Shown here: positions 10,701 through 16,839 of the stretch, one piece after another
Layout: the number at the start of each line of letters is the position of its first letter
How positions within the stretch are numbered: position 1 is the stretch's first letter
NCBI GenBank assembly: GCA_020052975.1
Contig: JAGVOC010000309.1
Coordinates: forward strand, 1 to 18,266
Source: Desulfobacterales bacterium
GTDB taxonomy: Bacteria; Desulfobacterota; Desulfobacteria; Desulfobacterales; RPRI01
DNA length: 18,266 bases
Reading direction: 5' to 3'
Program-made: the position numbers and the translations under genes
The notes under the pieces: model-generated
What the model was told of the DNA's origin: nothing
The model's database searches: none
Seen by the model: the letters and a program-made list of their open reading frames with translations, nothing else

Positions 10701-11663
10701 ATCATGCGGAGTCCATCCTGATGATTCGTAGGCGATACGCATGGCGCGCTCCTGCCCTTCGGAATCGGGAGACAGAAGATTCCCTCCTATGTCATTCGAA
10801 AGTCCTATGCCGCTGATGAGGCCGTATATTGTGTCATTATCTCTTAATGCATCTTCGAACCTTTTCAGAACAAGAATGCCGGCGCCTTCTCCAACAACAA
10901 GTCCATCGGCCTTTTCATCAAAAGGAGAGCAGCGTCCTGAAGGAGAAAGGGCACGTAGTTGGCTGAAACCAACCTGCGTGTACAGGCAGTCGGGTCTTGA
11001 AACACCTCCTGCCAGCATGGCATCTGCGTGGTATGAATTAAGTTCGTCACATGCAAGTTTTACTGCATATATGGAAGAAGCGCATGCTGCATCAAGAGTG
11101 AAGCTCCCGCCGCATAGACCAAGACCCTTTGCCAGAATTGCGGCCGGGAGGCTTGTTACCCTGGCGGAAAGAGCCTCTGCTGTTGATATATACCTGTTAT
11201 CAGAAGAAAAGGATTTACCGAATAGATTTTTCCGGTATGACTGGCCAATAATTTTTCGTGCCAGTCCTGAAGATGAGTCGGTAGGAAGAGCTATGGCAGC
11301 AAGTGCAACCCCGGTTCTTTTTCTGTCAAGGTTTTTTGTGTTGCAGCATAAGAAAGCTTCCCTGCCGGCATGAAGGACAAACTGATAAAGAGGATCAATC
11401 TCTTCTAAAATATTTTTATCTATGTCAATTCCTGCCGGATCGAATCTAAAATCATTTATCAGACAGGCCCTTCTGGAATAGGCTTTATCCGGCCTGAAAC
11501 TTTTTTCATACATAAAGGCAGAAGGGACTCTCCATCTGTCTTCAGGTATTTCAGATGTGGTGTCAATTTTATTGACAATATTATGCCAGAAGGAATTAAT
11601 ATCCAAGGCCCCCGGAAACAGGCCTGCCATTCCAACAACTGCTATTGAAGTTTTTATCTTCAT
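4746..11663 (-). CDS. PUFA-synthase (PfaC/HglC-HglD)-like iterative polyketide synthase: KS, CLF, AT, DH-DH, DH-DH
   Basis: A 2305-residue multidomain protein. KS1 (about 1-450) is complete: Cys194 in DAACASS, His328 in ECHGTGT, His368 in SMIGHLL. KS2 (about 476-915) has Ser665 in the Cys position (SCDSSS) and Asn836 where the second His should be (NIGN), keeping only His799, so it is a chain-length-factor-like domain. The acyltransferase (about 1036-1390) has FPGSGNHYLGMG and the nucleophile Ser1138 in GYSLGE. A helical linker follows (about 1440-1510). Four hotdog domains form two FabA/PfaC-type dehydratase pairs: 1516-1690 with 1750-1905 (CHFMDDMVMPG, His1802), and 1928-2105 with 2145-2300 (NAHFFQDPVCPG, His2200). 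I find no ACP Ser motif, ketoreductase or enoyl reductase, so a PfaA/HglE-like partner must act in trans. The layout resembles HglC and HglD joined, or PfaC with an AT inserted. It is the first gene of the operon; the ATG at 11663 has no strong Shine-Dalgarno. Confidence 0.9.
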   Translation of the reverse strand: MKIKTSIAVVGMAGLFPGALDINSFWHNIVNKIDTTSEIPEDRWRVPSAFMYEKSFRPDKAYSRRACLINDFRFDPAGIDIDKNILEEIDPLYQFVLHAGREAFLCCNTKNLDRKRTGVALAAIALPTDSSSGLARKIIGQSYRKNLFGKSFSSDNRYISTAEALSARVTSLPAAILAKGLGLCGGSFTLDAACASSIYAVKLACDELNSYHADAMLAGGVSRPDCLYTQVGFSQLRALSPSGRCSPFDEKADGLVVGEGAGILVLKRFEDALRDNDTIYGLISGIGLSNDIGGNLLSPDSEGQERAMRIAYESSGWTPHDVGLIECHGTGTPAGDITELTSLTKLWGNSGWSKGQCSIGSVKSMIGHLLTGAGAAGMIKTLLAIKHKTLPPSLNFTKAPEKSPLHGSPFRVQTDIEKWERKSENTPFRAAVSAFGFGGINGHLLFEEWLPDVHDPRLKSSGTRKYSARASDEKLTSPVAIVGMGALFGTFKSLKEFQEGVFNGNSAICKRPEDRWKGCDELACKLLDGRGLWGAYIKEIDFNSGAFHIPPIEIPDILIQHLLMLEVAAAAMNDAGLPARKIRNRMGVIIGADFDYEATNFQLRWDLLNSSEGQKANSDMKAVQDACSSPLTSSRTLGALGGIIASRIAREFRFGGPSFVVSCDSSSGLKAIEIGARAIRQNEADMMLIGAVDLSGDIRNIIISDRLQCYSKSGKVAPFDILSGGTLPGEGAAAIILKNLDQAVKDNDRIYAVINGIGKADASEHNAHPPLKETYALSLERAVSDASVSPFSISYFEAHGSGNPSEDTIEIETLNKLFKNSPAKCAIGSVKPNIGNAGSASGLASLIKACLCLYHEIIPPLVNFTEPITIVENNLHFPVSPQFWYRNRIDGPRTACISSITKDGNCMHVVIKGHEYPALDAIPEKISIERKNSLGQRNFGLFIIDGNTKNELTDGVDSLSGKIINTNDINECAFNWIQYRKPDSSKKYALSIAAGDISHLQKWIKDAKYIVETDTHKKMNGPGGIYYSPNPLGQQNKTAFVFPGSGNHYLGMGRGTGVYFPDILRKMDAKTEKLKTQLVPECFVPWRSSWKKGWENDAEQKIAANPLNMIFGQVAYSGIIAKLLINFGVKPSAVIGYSLGESAGNFAMNVWPDYGEMLDRMLKTDLFTSELAGTCNAARKSWNIPSGENIDWCAAVVNRPAKNVIKALATFPYVRLLIVNTPDECVIGGMKKQVEALIRDLSCEAVFLEGVVTVHCDAVNPVADKYEELHLFPVKPPEGITFYSCALGRSYEMTGANAASSILKQAIHGFDFTATIEQAYKDGIRIFIETGPLSSCTRMIDRILENRPHFAASASVRGEDEYVTFMKFMGSLIGERIPVDTGRIYEGVSPGIKVLSENEGRRMVLSTGGRAPVLSLINMKTHDYKELLNITNASEENTITPAFKKEINKKHVNTATDYIELIKSIKNNIESTTKAHNKYLDFSNELAKSFADTFTFQINLFEKMTSDNTSSEKKEALFSRDMCMEFAAGSAAKVLGNEFAAVDTYRARVRLPDEPLMLVDRIISIEGEKYSLGSGRIITEHDVLPGAWYLDGGHVPVCISVEAGQADLFLCSYLGIDLAVKGERTYRLLDATIKFHRGLPEPGDVIRYVINIERFVKQKETYLFFFNFEGYIGKTHLISMYNGCAGFFTEEEVNNSGGIILTEKDTLPAEGKKPSDWKEIVPLITESFDDNALELLRHGNLSGCFGSSFEGIKLTDSLWLPGGRMKLIDRILSIDSEGGRFGLGMIRAEADIHHNDWFLTCHFMDDMVMPGTLMHECCSHALRVFIMRMGWVTEKPGVCFEPVAGVESVLKCRGPVTPKTRKVIYEVEIKEIGYNPEPYVIADAYIYADGHRIVFFKDMSMKMTGISRDEIESQWKSKGIIAKRKKALFDRDRILAFSIGKPSEAFGDKYEVFDSKRRIARLPGPPYLFMDRITSIEPEPWILKAGGWIEAEYDVLPDAWYFRANRSLSMPFAVLLETALQPCGWLAAYMGSALKSSKDLKFRNLGGNAVLHSEVLPDSGTLTMRTRAKKISGAGDMIIEEFDMQVIQAGRIIYEGDTVFGFFSEEALSKQVGIRDIDKELYSPLPEEINTGISHMFWDEAPLTPDDTAFDNALQMAMPAKAFRMIDAIDLFAEDGGPSGLGYVRGIKNVNPSEWFFNAHFFQDPVCPGSLGIESFLQTIKFIAIKRWGHLAETHRFSPVTGKSHNWIYRGQIIPENKKIEVETIVTEIRDEPLPCIMADGYLKVDGLYIYKMKNFGIKLIPAAL

Positions 11664-11699
11664 TAATCACTGAAATAATTGAGTATGTTGACTAAATCG

Positions 11700-11750
11700 C
11701 CTGATTTTGAACCAAAACCGAATTTTATACCGGTTTCAGTTAAAATCAGG
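11700..11750. repeat. 51-bp inverted repeat in the leader of the megasynthase-ole operon
   Basis: CCTGATTTT at 11700-11708 is mirrored by AAAATCAGG at 11742-11750, with further partial symmetry inside (AACC and GGTT segments). It lies 37-87 bp before the megasynthase start and just downstream of the candidate promoter. This is the position of a repressor operator or a 5'-leader hairpin. Which regulator might bind is unknown. Confidence 0.5.
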
Positions 11751-11757
11751 GCAAAAA

Positions 11758-11786
11758 TTTATACCCGACATAGGCTTTTTAGGCAA
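11758..11786 (-). promoter_or_regulatory. Candidate sigma-70 promoter for the megasynthase-oleABCD operon
   Basis: Read on the minus strand, TTGCCT (11781-11786) and TATAAA (11758-11763) are separated by 17 bp. That gives 4 of 6 and 5 of 6 matches to the -35 and -10 consensus. Transcription would start near 11751, leaving a leader of about 88 nt that contains the 11700-11750 inverted repeat. A second, weaker pair of similar sequence (TTGCCC, then GGTATAAA, 19-bp spacing) follows just downstream. The AT-rich setting makes chance matches possible. Confidence 0.45.
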
Positions 11787-11813
11787 GAACCAATATTTGA
11801 TGGTTTTGTAAAA

Positions 11814-12548
11814 AGTACGAATGACGTTTATCCTACAGCCATAAAAGTTGCTCTGCATTTTGGCATCAAGCGTCTGACTGTCGCGATGGCCGAACTGTAA
11901 ACGGCGTTCGCTGCAAAAGCTGGCCGACATCACCGGCGTTCCGGTCGTCACTGCCGTCAATTTGGTCGAGGCTACCTATGATTGCGGGGCTTTTGTGTAG
12001 CTCTCCGGGGTACTAAAACGTGTTGCGGTCAAGCTCTCCAAGATTTGCAATGATTTACGGCTGCTTTCCTCGGGTCCGCGCGCAGGATTGAACGAAATCA
12101 ACCTGCCATCGATGCAGGAGGGCTCCTCGATCGTGCCAAGCAAGGTCAATCCGGTAATTCTGGAAGTAATGAACCGGATCGCGTTTGAAGTGATCGGCAA
12201 CGATGTTACGGTGAGCTTTGCCGCTGAGGCTGGGCAGATACAGCTCAACGCTTTCGAGCCGATTATCGTACACAGCCTCTTCATCAAAAGCCTGAAACAC
12301 TTGCGCAATGGTTGCCGCACGCTATCCGGGCGCTGCGTAAAAGGCATCAACGCAAATCGCGAGCACTTGAGGAAAATGGTTGAACAGTCGATCGGCATTG
12401 TTACAGCGCTGAATCCCTATATCGGCTATACTAACGCGACGCAGGTAGCACAGGAAGCGCTGGCGAGTGGTAAAAGCGTCTACGACACCTAGTGCTTGAG
12501 AAAAAACTGCTCAACAAAGGGCAGCGATCACGGTTTGCTGATGATTGA
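11814..12548 (+). pseudogene. aspA: Decayed aspartate ammonia-lyase (aspartase) gene
   Basis: The relic starts abruptly in one frame at STNDVYPTAIKVAL (11814) and runs to a stop at 11898-11900. RRSLQ, the natural continuation, then appears in another frame after four extra bases, and jumps directly to KLADITGVPVV. Compared with aspartases recalled from memory, roughly 70-80 codons are missing there, including the conserved GRTQLQDAVP segment. The new frame continues through a nonsense TAG at 11998-12000, past SKICNDLRLLSSGPRAGLNEINLP and the family signature GSSIVPSKVNPV, to GKSVYD. A further frameshift near 12487 restores LVLEKKLLNKG before decay to a stop at 12546-12548. The N-terminal third is absent. 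GLNEINLP favours aspartase over class II fumarase. It is the only recognisable plus-strand coding remnant and lies between the two minus-strand blocks. It cannot encode a working enzyme. Confidence 0.9.
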
Positions 12549-12592
12549 TAGCATATATGAATGATCTCTTGTTCAGGAACCGAGACCTAAAC

Positions 12593-13597
12593 TTACAAGT
12601 CATCCCAAAAGGTATCCAGGTAGGCGTAAATTCCCGGCGATCCTCCGGTGTGAACAAAGAGCAGTTTCTCAGCGGGACCAAAGAAGCCTTTTTTGACTAG
12701 GTCAATCATACCGGCCATGGCCTTACCTGTGTAAACGGGGTCCATTAAAATGGCCTCGGTTCGTGCGATCAGTTTGACAGCATCCACCATGGCAGAGGAA
12801 GGCAGTGAATATCCGGGCCCGACATAATCATCGAAACAACGGACTGCCTCCCTGGGTATGGCCTGCCGAATTCCCAACAAGTCAGCGGTTTTTTTGACAA
12901 GTGAAAAAACCAGGTTTTCCTGTATGTCCTTGGGTCGGGAGACATTGATTCCCACTACCGGTAACCGGCTGTTGCTGCCGACCAAGCCGGTCACCAAACC
13001 GGCATGGGTCCCGGCGCTGCCGCTGGCGCATACTACATGATCGAAGTGCAATCCCTGCTCAAAGGATTGGGACAGGATTTCCTGGGCGCAGGCGACGTAA
13101 CCCAAGGCGCCGATCTCATTAGAAGCCCCGCCCTGGATGATGTATGGCTTTTTGCCTTCGGTTCGTAGTTTGTCTGCAACGTCCTGCATGGCGGCCATCA
13201 TGTCGCTGCCGCCCGGCACCACTTTGATGCCGGCTACCCCCATGAGATGAAACAGAAAATTGTTACCACTGGCCTTTGGGTTGTAGGATCCCGCCACCCG
13301 CTCTTCCAATACCAGATGACATTCAAGCCCTTCTTTAACGGCCGCGGCCAAAGTCAGGCGGCAGTGGTTGGATTGGACTGCCCCGCAGGTAATCAGAGTA
13401 TCGCTGCCTTTTTGGAGGGCATCTGCCACTACAAACTCAAGCTTGCGGGTCTTGTTGCCGCCACCCGCCAAGCCCAGAAGATCGTCCCGTTTCATGTAAA
13501 TACTAGGACCGCCCAATTGTTCGGAAAGCCGCTTGAGCGGTTCGATGGGTGTTCGTCCTACAGTGTAATGCCGACGAGGAAAGCGCGCTAGATCCAT
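12593..13597 (-). CDS. cuyA: PLP-dependent L-cysteate sulfo-lyase / D-cysteine desulfhydrase family enzyme (CuyA/DcyD-like)
   Basis: Fold-type II PLP enzyme of 334 residues in the ACC-deaminase/D-cysteine desulfhydrase family. The Schiff-base lysine is K49 in GGNKTRKLEF, the substrate loop is QSNHCR at 75-80, the PLP-phosphate loop is GSAGTHAG at 193-200, and DPVYTGKAMAG (286-296) and HTGGSPG (316-322) are conserved segments. QSNH rather than QSNQ argues against true ACC deaminase. CuyA splits L-cysteate into pyruvate, ammonium and sulfite; DcyD splits D-cysteine into pyruvate, ammonium and sulfide. The N-terminus (MDLARFPR) and overall sequence resemble CuyA as remembered. The transporter and aspartate-type racemase upstream favour an acidic substrate such as cysteate, but sequence alone does not settle it. 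The ATG at 13597 has AGGAG with a 6-nt spacing. It follows the racemase by 123 nt and is the last gene of its block; no clear terminator is seen after it. Confidence 0.85.
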   Translation of the reverse strand: MDLARFPRRHYTVGRTPIEPLKRLSEQLGGPSIYMKRDDLLGLAGGGNKTRKLEFVVADALQKGSDTLITCGAVQSNHCRLTLAAAVKEGLECHLVLEERVAGSYNPKASGNNFLFHLMGVAGIKVVPGGSDMMAAMQDVADKLRTEGKKPYIIQGGASNEIGALGYVACAQEILSQSFEQGLHFDHVVCASGSAGTHAGLVTGLVGSNSRLPVVGINVSRPKDIQENLVFSLVKKTADLLGIRQAIPREAVRCFDDYVGPGYSLPSSAMVDAVKLIARTEAILMDPVYTGKAMAGMIDLVKKGFFGPAEKLLFVHTGGSPGIYAYLDTFWDDL

Positions 13598-13720
13598 AAG
13601 TCACTCCTATTTGCAGAGGTCTCACGTTATTTAAAAACGCATTGATTTAACTGAATTTTATCGCCTGTAAGGGGCGGCGACGCCTTAAAATTATCCATGT
13701 TGGTTTCTCAGGTTCCAGGG

Positions 13721-14446
13721 TTATTCCGCAATGGGTATCGGTTTGACCCCGGCTCTGCGGATCGCAGCACGAGCCAGAATCAACAAGGAATCGAAATAGG
13801 GAACGGTGACATCGGCCGTGCTCAAAGCCAGCGGAATTTCGGTACATCCGGCGATGATCCCCTGGGCGCCCGAATCCACCAGAACTTGGGCGGCGGCGGC
13901 CAGATTGGCGGTAATGGCCTCCCGAGAACGATCCGCCCGGACTTTCTTGATGTCATAGATAGCGGCCATTACCTGGTCCTGAACCTCAGAATCGCAAAGA
14001 ACGGTCTCGATCCCTTCCTCTCTCAGCCTCTTTTGAAAAAGACCGCCCCGAATTGTGCCGGTGGTGCCAAGCAGCCCCACAATCTTGATTTTCTTATGGT
14101 CATGGGAAATGCTCGTGGCCACAACGTCGAAAATAGAAACAAAGGGAAGTGTTATCTGCTGCCGCAATTCTTCCTGGAAAAAATGGGCTGAGATGCAGGG
14201 CATGATGATGAAATCGGCGCCAGCCTGCTGTAAGGTCCTGCACCCTTCCAGCAGCAGCGGCAGCGGAGACGGCCCTGTACCGAGAATGGCTGCTGTCCGG
14301 TCGGGTATCTTGGGGTTTGAATCAATAATGACCCGCAGATGGTCTTGATCCTTTCCGGCCGGGGTATTCTTTATGATTTTTTCAAAGCAGTCCAGGGTCG
14401 CCTCCGGCCCCATGCCGCCGATTATGCCGATGACCTTCTCTGCCAT
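13721..14446 (-). CDS. Aspartate/glutamate racemase family protein, possibly a cysteate racemase
   Basis: Cofactor-independent two-cysteine racemase of 241 residues, close to the usual length of aspartate racemases. The N-terminus GIIGGMGPEAT is diagnostic. Both catalytic cysteines are present: Cys84 in MPCISAHFF and Cys201 in IAGCTEIPL. The first motif is usually CNTAH in aspartate racemases; here Asn-Thr is replaced by Ile-Ser, which may reshape the pocket for another substrate. It lies 24 nt after the ABC ATPase gene with a strong ribosome site (GGGGAGG) before the ATG at 14446, so it is cotranscribed with the transporter. With a cysteate/D-cysteine lyase next door, a role in interconverting the enantiomers of cysteate, a sulfonate analogue of aspartate, is plausible. 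Aspartate or glutamate racemisation remains the conservative reading. Cytoplasmic; no signal peptide. Confidence 0.87.
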   Translation of the reverse strand: MAEKVIGIIGGMGPEATLDCFEKIIKNTPAGKDQDHLRVIIDSNPKIPDRTAAILGTGPSPLPLLLEGCRTLQQAGADFIIMPCISAHFFQEELRQQITLPFVSIFDVVATSISHDHKKIKIVGLLGTTGTIRGGLFQKRLREEGIETVLCDSEVQDQVMAAIYDIKKVRADRSREAITANLAAAAQVLVDSGAQGIIAGCTEIPLALSTADVTVPYFDSLLILARAAIRRAGVKPIPIAE

Positions 14447-14470
14447 CTTTACCTCCCCTTCACCCGGGCC

Positions 14471-15196
14471 TCAGATTAATATCTGGCTGAGGAACGCCCT
14501 TGTGCGTTCATTCTTGGGATTTGCAAAAAAACTCTCGTCCGTTCCTCTTTCAATAATTTTACCTTCATCAATAAAGATGATCTCATCGGCCACTTCGCGT
14601 GCAAAGCCCATCTCGTGAGTGACAACGATCATGGTCATTCCTTCTTTGGCAAGGTCTGTCATCACGTCGAGCACCTCCTTGATCATTTCAGGATCTAGGG
14701 CAGAGGTGGGTTCATCAAAGAGCATGTAGCTCGGATCCATAGCCAGGCTGCGGGCAATAGCCACCCGCTGCTGCTGTCCGCCGGAGAGGTTTGCCGGGTA
14801 TGCCATGGCTTTTTCAGGAATGCCTACACGTTCAAGAAGCGCAACAGCCCTCTTTTCCGCCTCGCGCTTCGACTTTTTCAGCACCTTCATTGGCGCAAGA
14901 GTAATGTTGTTCAGTACCGTCATATGAGGATAAAGCTCGAACTTCTGGAAGACCATGCCGATTTTCTGCCGCAGCTTGTAGAGGTTCGTTTTAGGGTTGC
15001 TCAATGAGACGTCGTCTACAATGATTTCTCCCCTCTGGTAAGGTTCCAAACCATTGACGCACCGTAAAAGAGTACTCTTTCCGGAACCACTGGGTCCGCA
15101 GATGACTACGGTTTGGCCCCTGGCTATGGTTTCGTTGATATTTGTAAGTACCTGGAAATCATCATACCACTTGCTCATGTTCTTGATTTCTATCAT
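14471..15196 (-). CDS. gltL: Polar amino acid ABC transporter ATPase (GltL/GlnQ type)
   Basis: ABC ATPase of 241 residues with every hallmark: Walker [10 protein letters not shown] at 34-42, Q-loop Gln84, signature [14 protein letters not shown] at 137-150, Walker [12 protein letters not shown] at 158-168, and the switch His194 in VVTHEMGFA. Length and sequence match the GlnQ/GltL subfamily, which energises uptake of glutamate, aspartate, glutamine and related polar amino acids. Its ATG at 15196 overlaps the upstream permease stop by 4 nt (ATGA), so the two are translationally coupled. It acts at the cytoplasmic face of the inner membrane with the two permeases. Substrate is set mainly by the binding protein, so the symbol marks subfamily rather than proven glutamate transport. 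Confidence 0.95.
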   Translation of the reverse strand: MIEIKNMSKWYDDFQVLTNINETIARGQTVVICGPSGSGKSTLLRCVNGLEPYQRGEIIVDDVSLSNPKTNLYKLRQKIGMVFQKFELYPHMTVLNNITLAPMKVLKKSKREAEKRAVALLERVGIPEKAMAYPANLSGGQQQRVAIARSLAMDPSYMLFDEPTSALDPEMIKEVLDVMTDLAKEGMTMIVVTHEMGFAREVADEIIFIDEGKIIERGTDESFFANPKNERTRAFLSQILI

Positions 15197-15849
15197 AAGA
15201 TATTGGCCTTTCGACTCTTATCTTCATAGTGACGGCTGATGCGAGAGCCTATAAAACAGATAACAAAGAAAAGCGCAGCAACGAAGCTGTAAAGCTGAAT
15301 GGAGCGGACCTCCATGCTGTCGACGATGGTGGTTCTGCGAACTAATTCCTGAAGCCCGATAACGTAAGCCAGGCTGGTATCCTGAAAGGTGATGATGCTT
15401 TGAGTGATCATACTGGGAAGCATCCTGCGGACGGCAATGGGCACCAGGATGTAACGAGCCGTCTGGGTGTAAGTAAGACCTGTTGAGTAAGCGGCGCTTA
15501 CCAGATCACGGCTGATAGACTGGAAGCCTGCTCTGAAGATCTCTCCGAAATAGGTGGCTTCAAAGACCACGAAGGAGATGGCCGCGGAGAGAAAAGGCTG
15601 CATGGGCCTGCCGAACAAAACGGGCATGATAAAGTAGAACCAGAAAATGACCAGGATGAGAGGGATGTTCCGGATGAAGTTCACGTAAAAAGTAACACTG
15701 TGATACACATAGATGTTCTTCGATATCCGCCCCAGACCCACCAAAACACCCAGGAAGATTCCCCCCGCAAGAGCGCAGACCGCCAGTTCAACGTTCGTCA
15801 GGAATCCCTTTAAAAGGTAGGGGAGATTATCGATTATTGCATTGAACAT
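15193..15849 (-). CDS. gltK: Polar amino acid ABC transporter permease (GltK type)
   Basis: Inner-membrane permease of 218 residues with about five hydrophobic segments. The N-terminal one, typical of this His/Glu/Gln/Arg transporter family, spans about 18-40. The family motif [16 protein letters not shown] is at 58-73. The EAA-type ATPase-docking loop runs from [10 protein letters not shown] to ARYILVP (about 103-137), with the expected conserved Gly in STG. The gene begins one nucleotide after the stop of the other permease and overlaps the ATPase gene at its end, the same order as gltJ-gltK-gltL. It should form a heterodimer with the neighbouring permease. Nothing looks truncated. Confidence 0.93.
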   Translation of the reverse strand: MFNAIIDNLPYLLKGFLTNVELAVCALAGGIFLGVLVGLGRISKNIYVYHSVTFYVNFIRNIPLILVIFWFYFIMPVLFGRPMQPFLSAAISFVVFEATYFGEIFRAGFQSISRDLVSAAYSTGLTYTQTARYILVPIAVRRMLPSMITQSIITFQDTSLAYVIGLQELVRRTTIVDSMEVRSIQLYSFVAALFFVICFIGSRISRHYEDKSRKANIL

Positions 15850-15850
15850 A

Positions 15851-16567
15851 TTATCGCCCTACCAGTCCGTGAATTCGGTATTTGGCCTCAACGTAATTCA
15901 TGATCTTCACCACCGTCATTCCCAGTACCAGATAGATAAACATGGCTCCCGTCGTAGCCTCCAATCCGTGGAATGTGTCAGAATCGATCTTGTAGCTCAT
16001 AAAGGTGGTCTCGGCGACGCCGATGGTCATGGCCACCGATGAATTTTTGAAGATCGTGAGGAATTCCGTCGTAAGGGGCGGAAGAATAAGGCGCAGCGCA
16101 TGGGGAATCATGATGTGCCTGTACATCTGCAGCTGACTCATGCCTGTGGACAGAGCTGCCTGGTATTGGCCTTGGCCGATTGAGGCAAATCCGGCCCTTA
16201 CGTGTTCAGCCACCCGGCTTGCCGTGTAAAGCCCCAGGCCGACAACTGCAGCGTAATAATTCAACTCGGAGATGGCGTTGATCTTGAACTGAAGGGTTTT
16301 GCCGAATATCATGGGTCCGGCATAAAACCAGAAGAAGAGCTGGACAAGGAAGGGAACATTCCGAAAGATCTCCACATATATGGTGCCCACCAGGCGCAAC
16401 AGTTTCCATGGCATTGCACGCATTGCGCCGATCAGGATTCCCAGAATAAGAGCAATGATTAATGCGAGAAACCCTATCTGCAGGGTAAGCCATATCCCAT
16501 CCAGCATCCATTCTCCGTAAGGCTCACGCCAAAGCACGCTCCAGTCGAACTTATATGCCAGTCCCAT
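15851..16567 (-). CDS. gltJ: Polar amino acid ABC transporter permease (GltJ type)
   Basis: Inner-membrane permease of 238 residues. The N-terminus (FDWSVLWREPYGEWMLDGIW) recalls the amphipathic start of GltJ. Then come hydrophobic segments at about 25-50, the EIFRNVPFLVQLFFWFY motif at 66-82, and an EAA docking loop from EHVRAGFASI to RHIMIPHALR (about 121-159). It stops one nucleotide before the ATG of the second permease, so the two are coupled. It is separated from the binding-protein gene by 287 nt of strongly structured DNA, an unusually large gap for such an operon and a likely place for unequal expression of binding protein and membrane parts. Confidence 0.93.
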   Translation of the reverse strand: MGLAYKFDWSVLWREPYGEWMLDGIWLTLQIGFLALIIALILGILIGAMRAMPWKLLRLVGTIYVEIFRNVPFLVQLFFWFYAGPMIFGKTLQFKINAISELNYYAAVVGLGLYTASRVAEHVRAGFASIGQGQYQAALSTGMSQLQMYRHIMIPHALRLILPPLTTEFLTIFKNSSVAMTIGVAETTFMSYKIDSDTFHGLEATTGAMFIYLVLGMTVVKIMNYVEAKYRIHGLVGR

Positions 16568-16692
16568 TTCCTACCCCTCTAACCTGACCCCATCCTGCAA
16601 TATATAACAATGCCTTTCACCATATCCTGGAAAAGCGAAAAACCTTCCCCCCTGAGCTTAGAGATTGGGTTCCTCTTCTTCAGTCTCTATGT

Positions 16693-16726
16693 CCGGAGCT
16701 TTCCGTCAGGAGGCAGGAAAGGCCGG
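16693..16726 (-). other. Hairpin in the spacer between binding-protein and permease genes
   Basis: CTTTCC (16699-16704) pairs with GGAAAG (16716-16721) over an 11-nt loop. CCGG at 16693-16696 can extend the stem with CCGG at 16723-16726. It is the second of two folds in the 287-nt spacer. Lacking a U-run on the transcribed strand, it is more likely an mRNA structure than a terminator. Confidence 0.45.
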
Positions 16727-16765
16727 GGTCCGGTTTTTTCGCACGAGCGGAGAGTGCCCATACCG

Positions 16766-16839
16766 CACAAGAGTCTGCCGAGACCGGAGTCTGCCTCATA
16801 TGAAAGAGGCAAACATCAGGAACTCTCCGGCCTCTTGTG
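16766..16839 (-). other. Nested three-part hairpin just downstream of the binding-protein stop codon
   Basis: Three arm pairs are nested around one centre. The outer pair is CACAAGAG (16766-16773) with CTCTTGTG (16832-16839). The middle pair is CCGGAG (16784-16789) with CTCCGG (16825-16830). The inner pair is TGCCTC (16792-16797) with GAGGCA (16806-16811) around an 8-nt loop. Twenty base pairs in register over 74 nt are unlikely by chance. No U-run follows on the minus strand, so it should not end transcription. A structure here can protect the 3' end of the binding-protein message and lower permease expression, as known for other binding-protein operons such as malE-malF; that function is inferred. 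Confidence 0.6.

Noticed and set aside
10741..11373. 210-codon open frame on the plus strand
   Set aside because: It lies wholly antisense to the first ketosynthase domain, whose motifs are intact. The peptide is Ser/Pro/Arg-rich with no recognisable domain.
11679..11813. N-terminal part of a short plus-strand frame before the aspartase relic
   Set aside because: The residues before STNDVYPT do not resemble aspartase and overlap the likely promoter region of the minus-strand operon.
12088..12492. 134-codon plus-strand frame considered as an independent small fumarase/aspartase-like gene
   Set aside because: Homology continues in frame upstream through a stop codon and beyond the downstream stop in another frame. 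It is therefore a piece of a broken aspA, not a gene.
12593..13597. 1-aminocyclopropane-1-carboxylate deaminase as the identity of the PLP enzyme
   Set aside because: It has QSNH instead of the ACC-deaminase QSNQ motif, and the neighbourhood indicates amino acid/sulfonate use.
13697..14191. 164-codon plus-strand open frame
   Set aside because: It overlaps the racemase gene antisense; the racemase has both catalytic cysteines and a strong ribosome site.
16723..16737. Possible plus-strand terminator (CCGGGGTCCGG followed by six T)
   Set aside because: The stem would be only 4 bp with a 3-nt loop, and no plus-strand gene precedes it.
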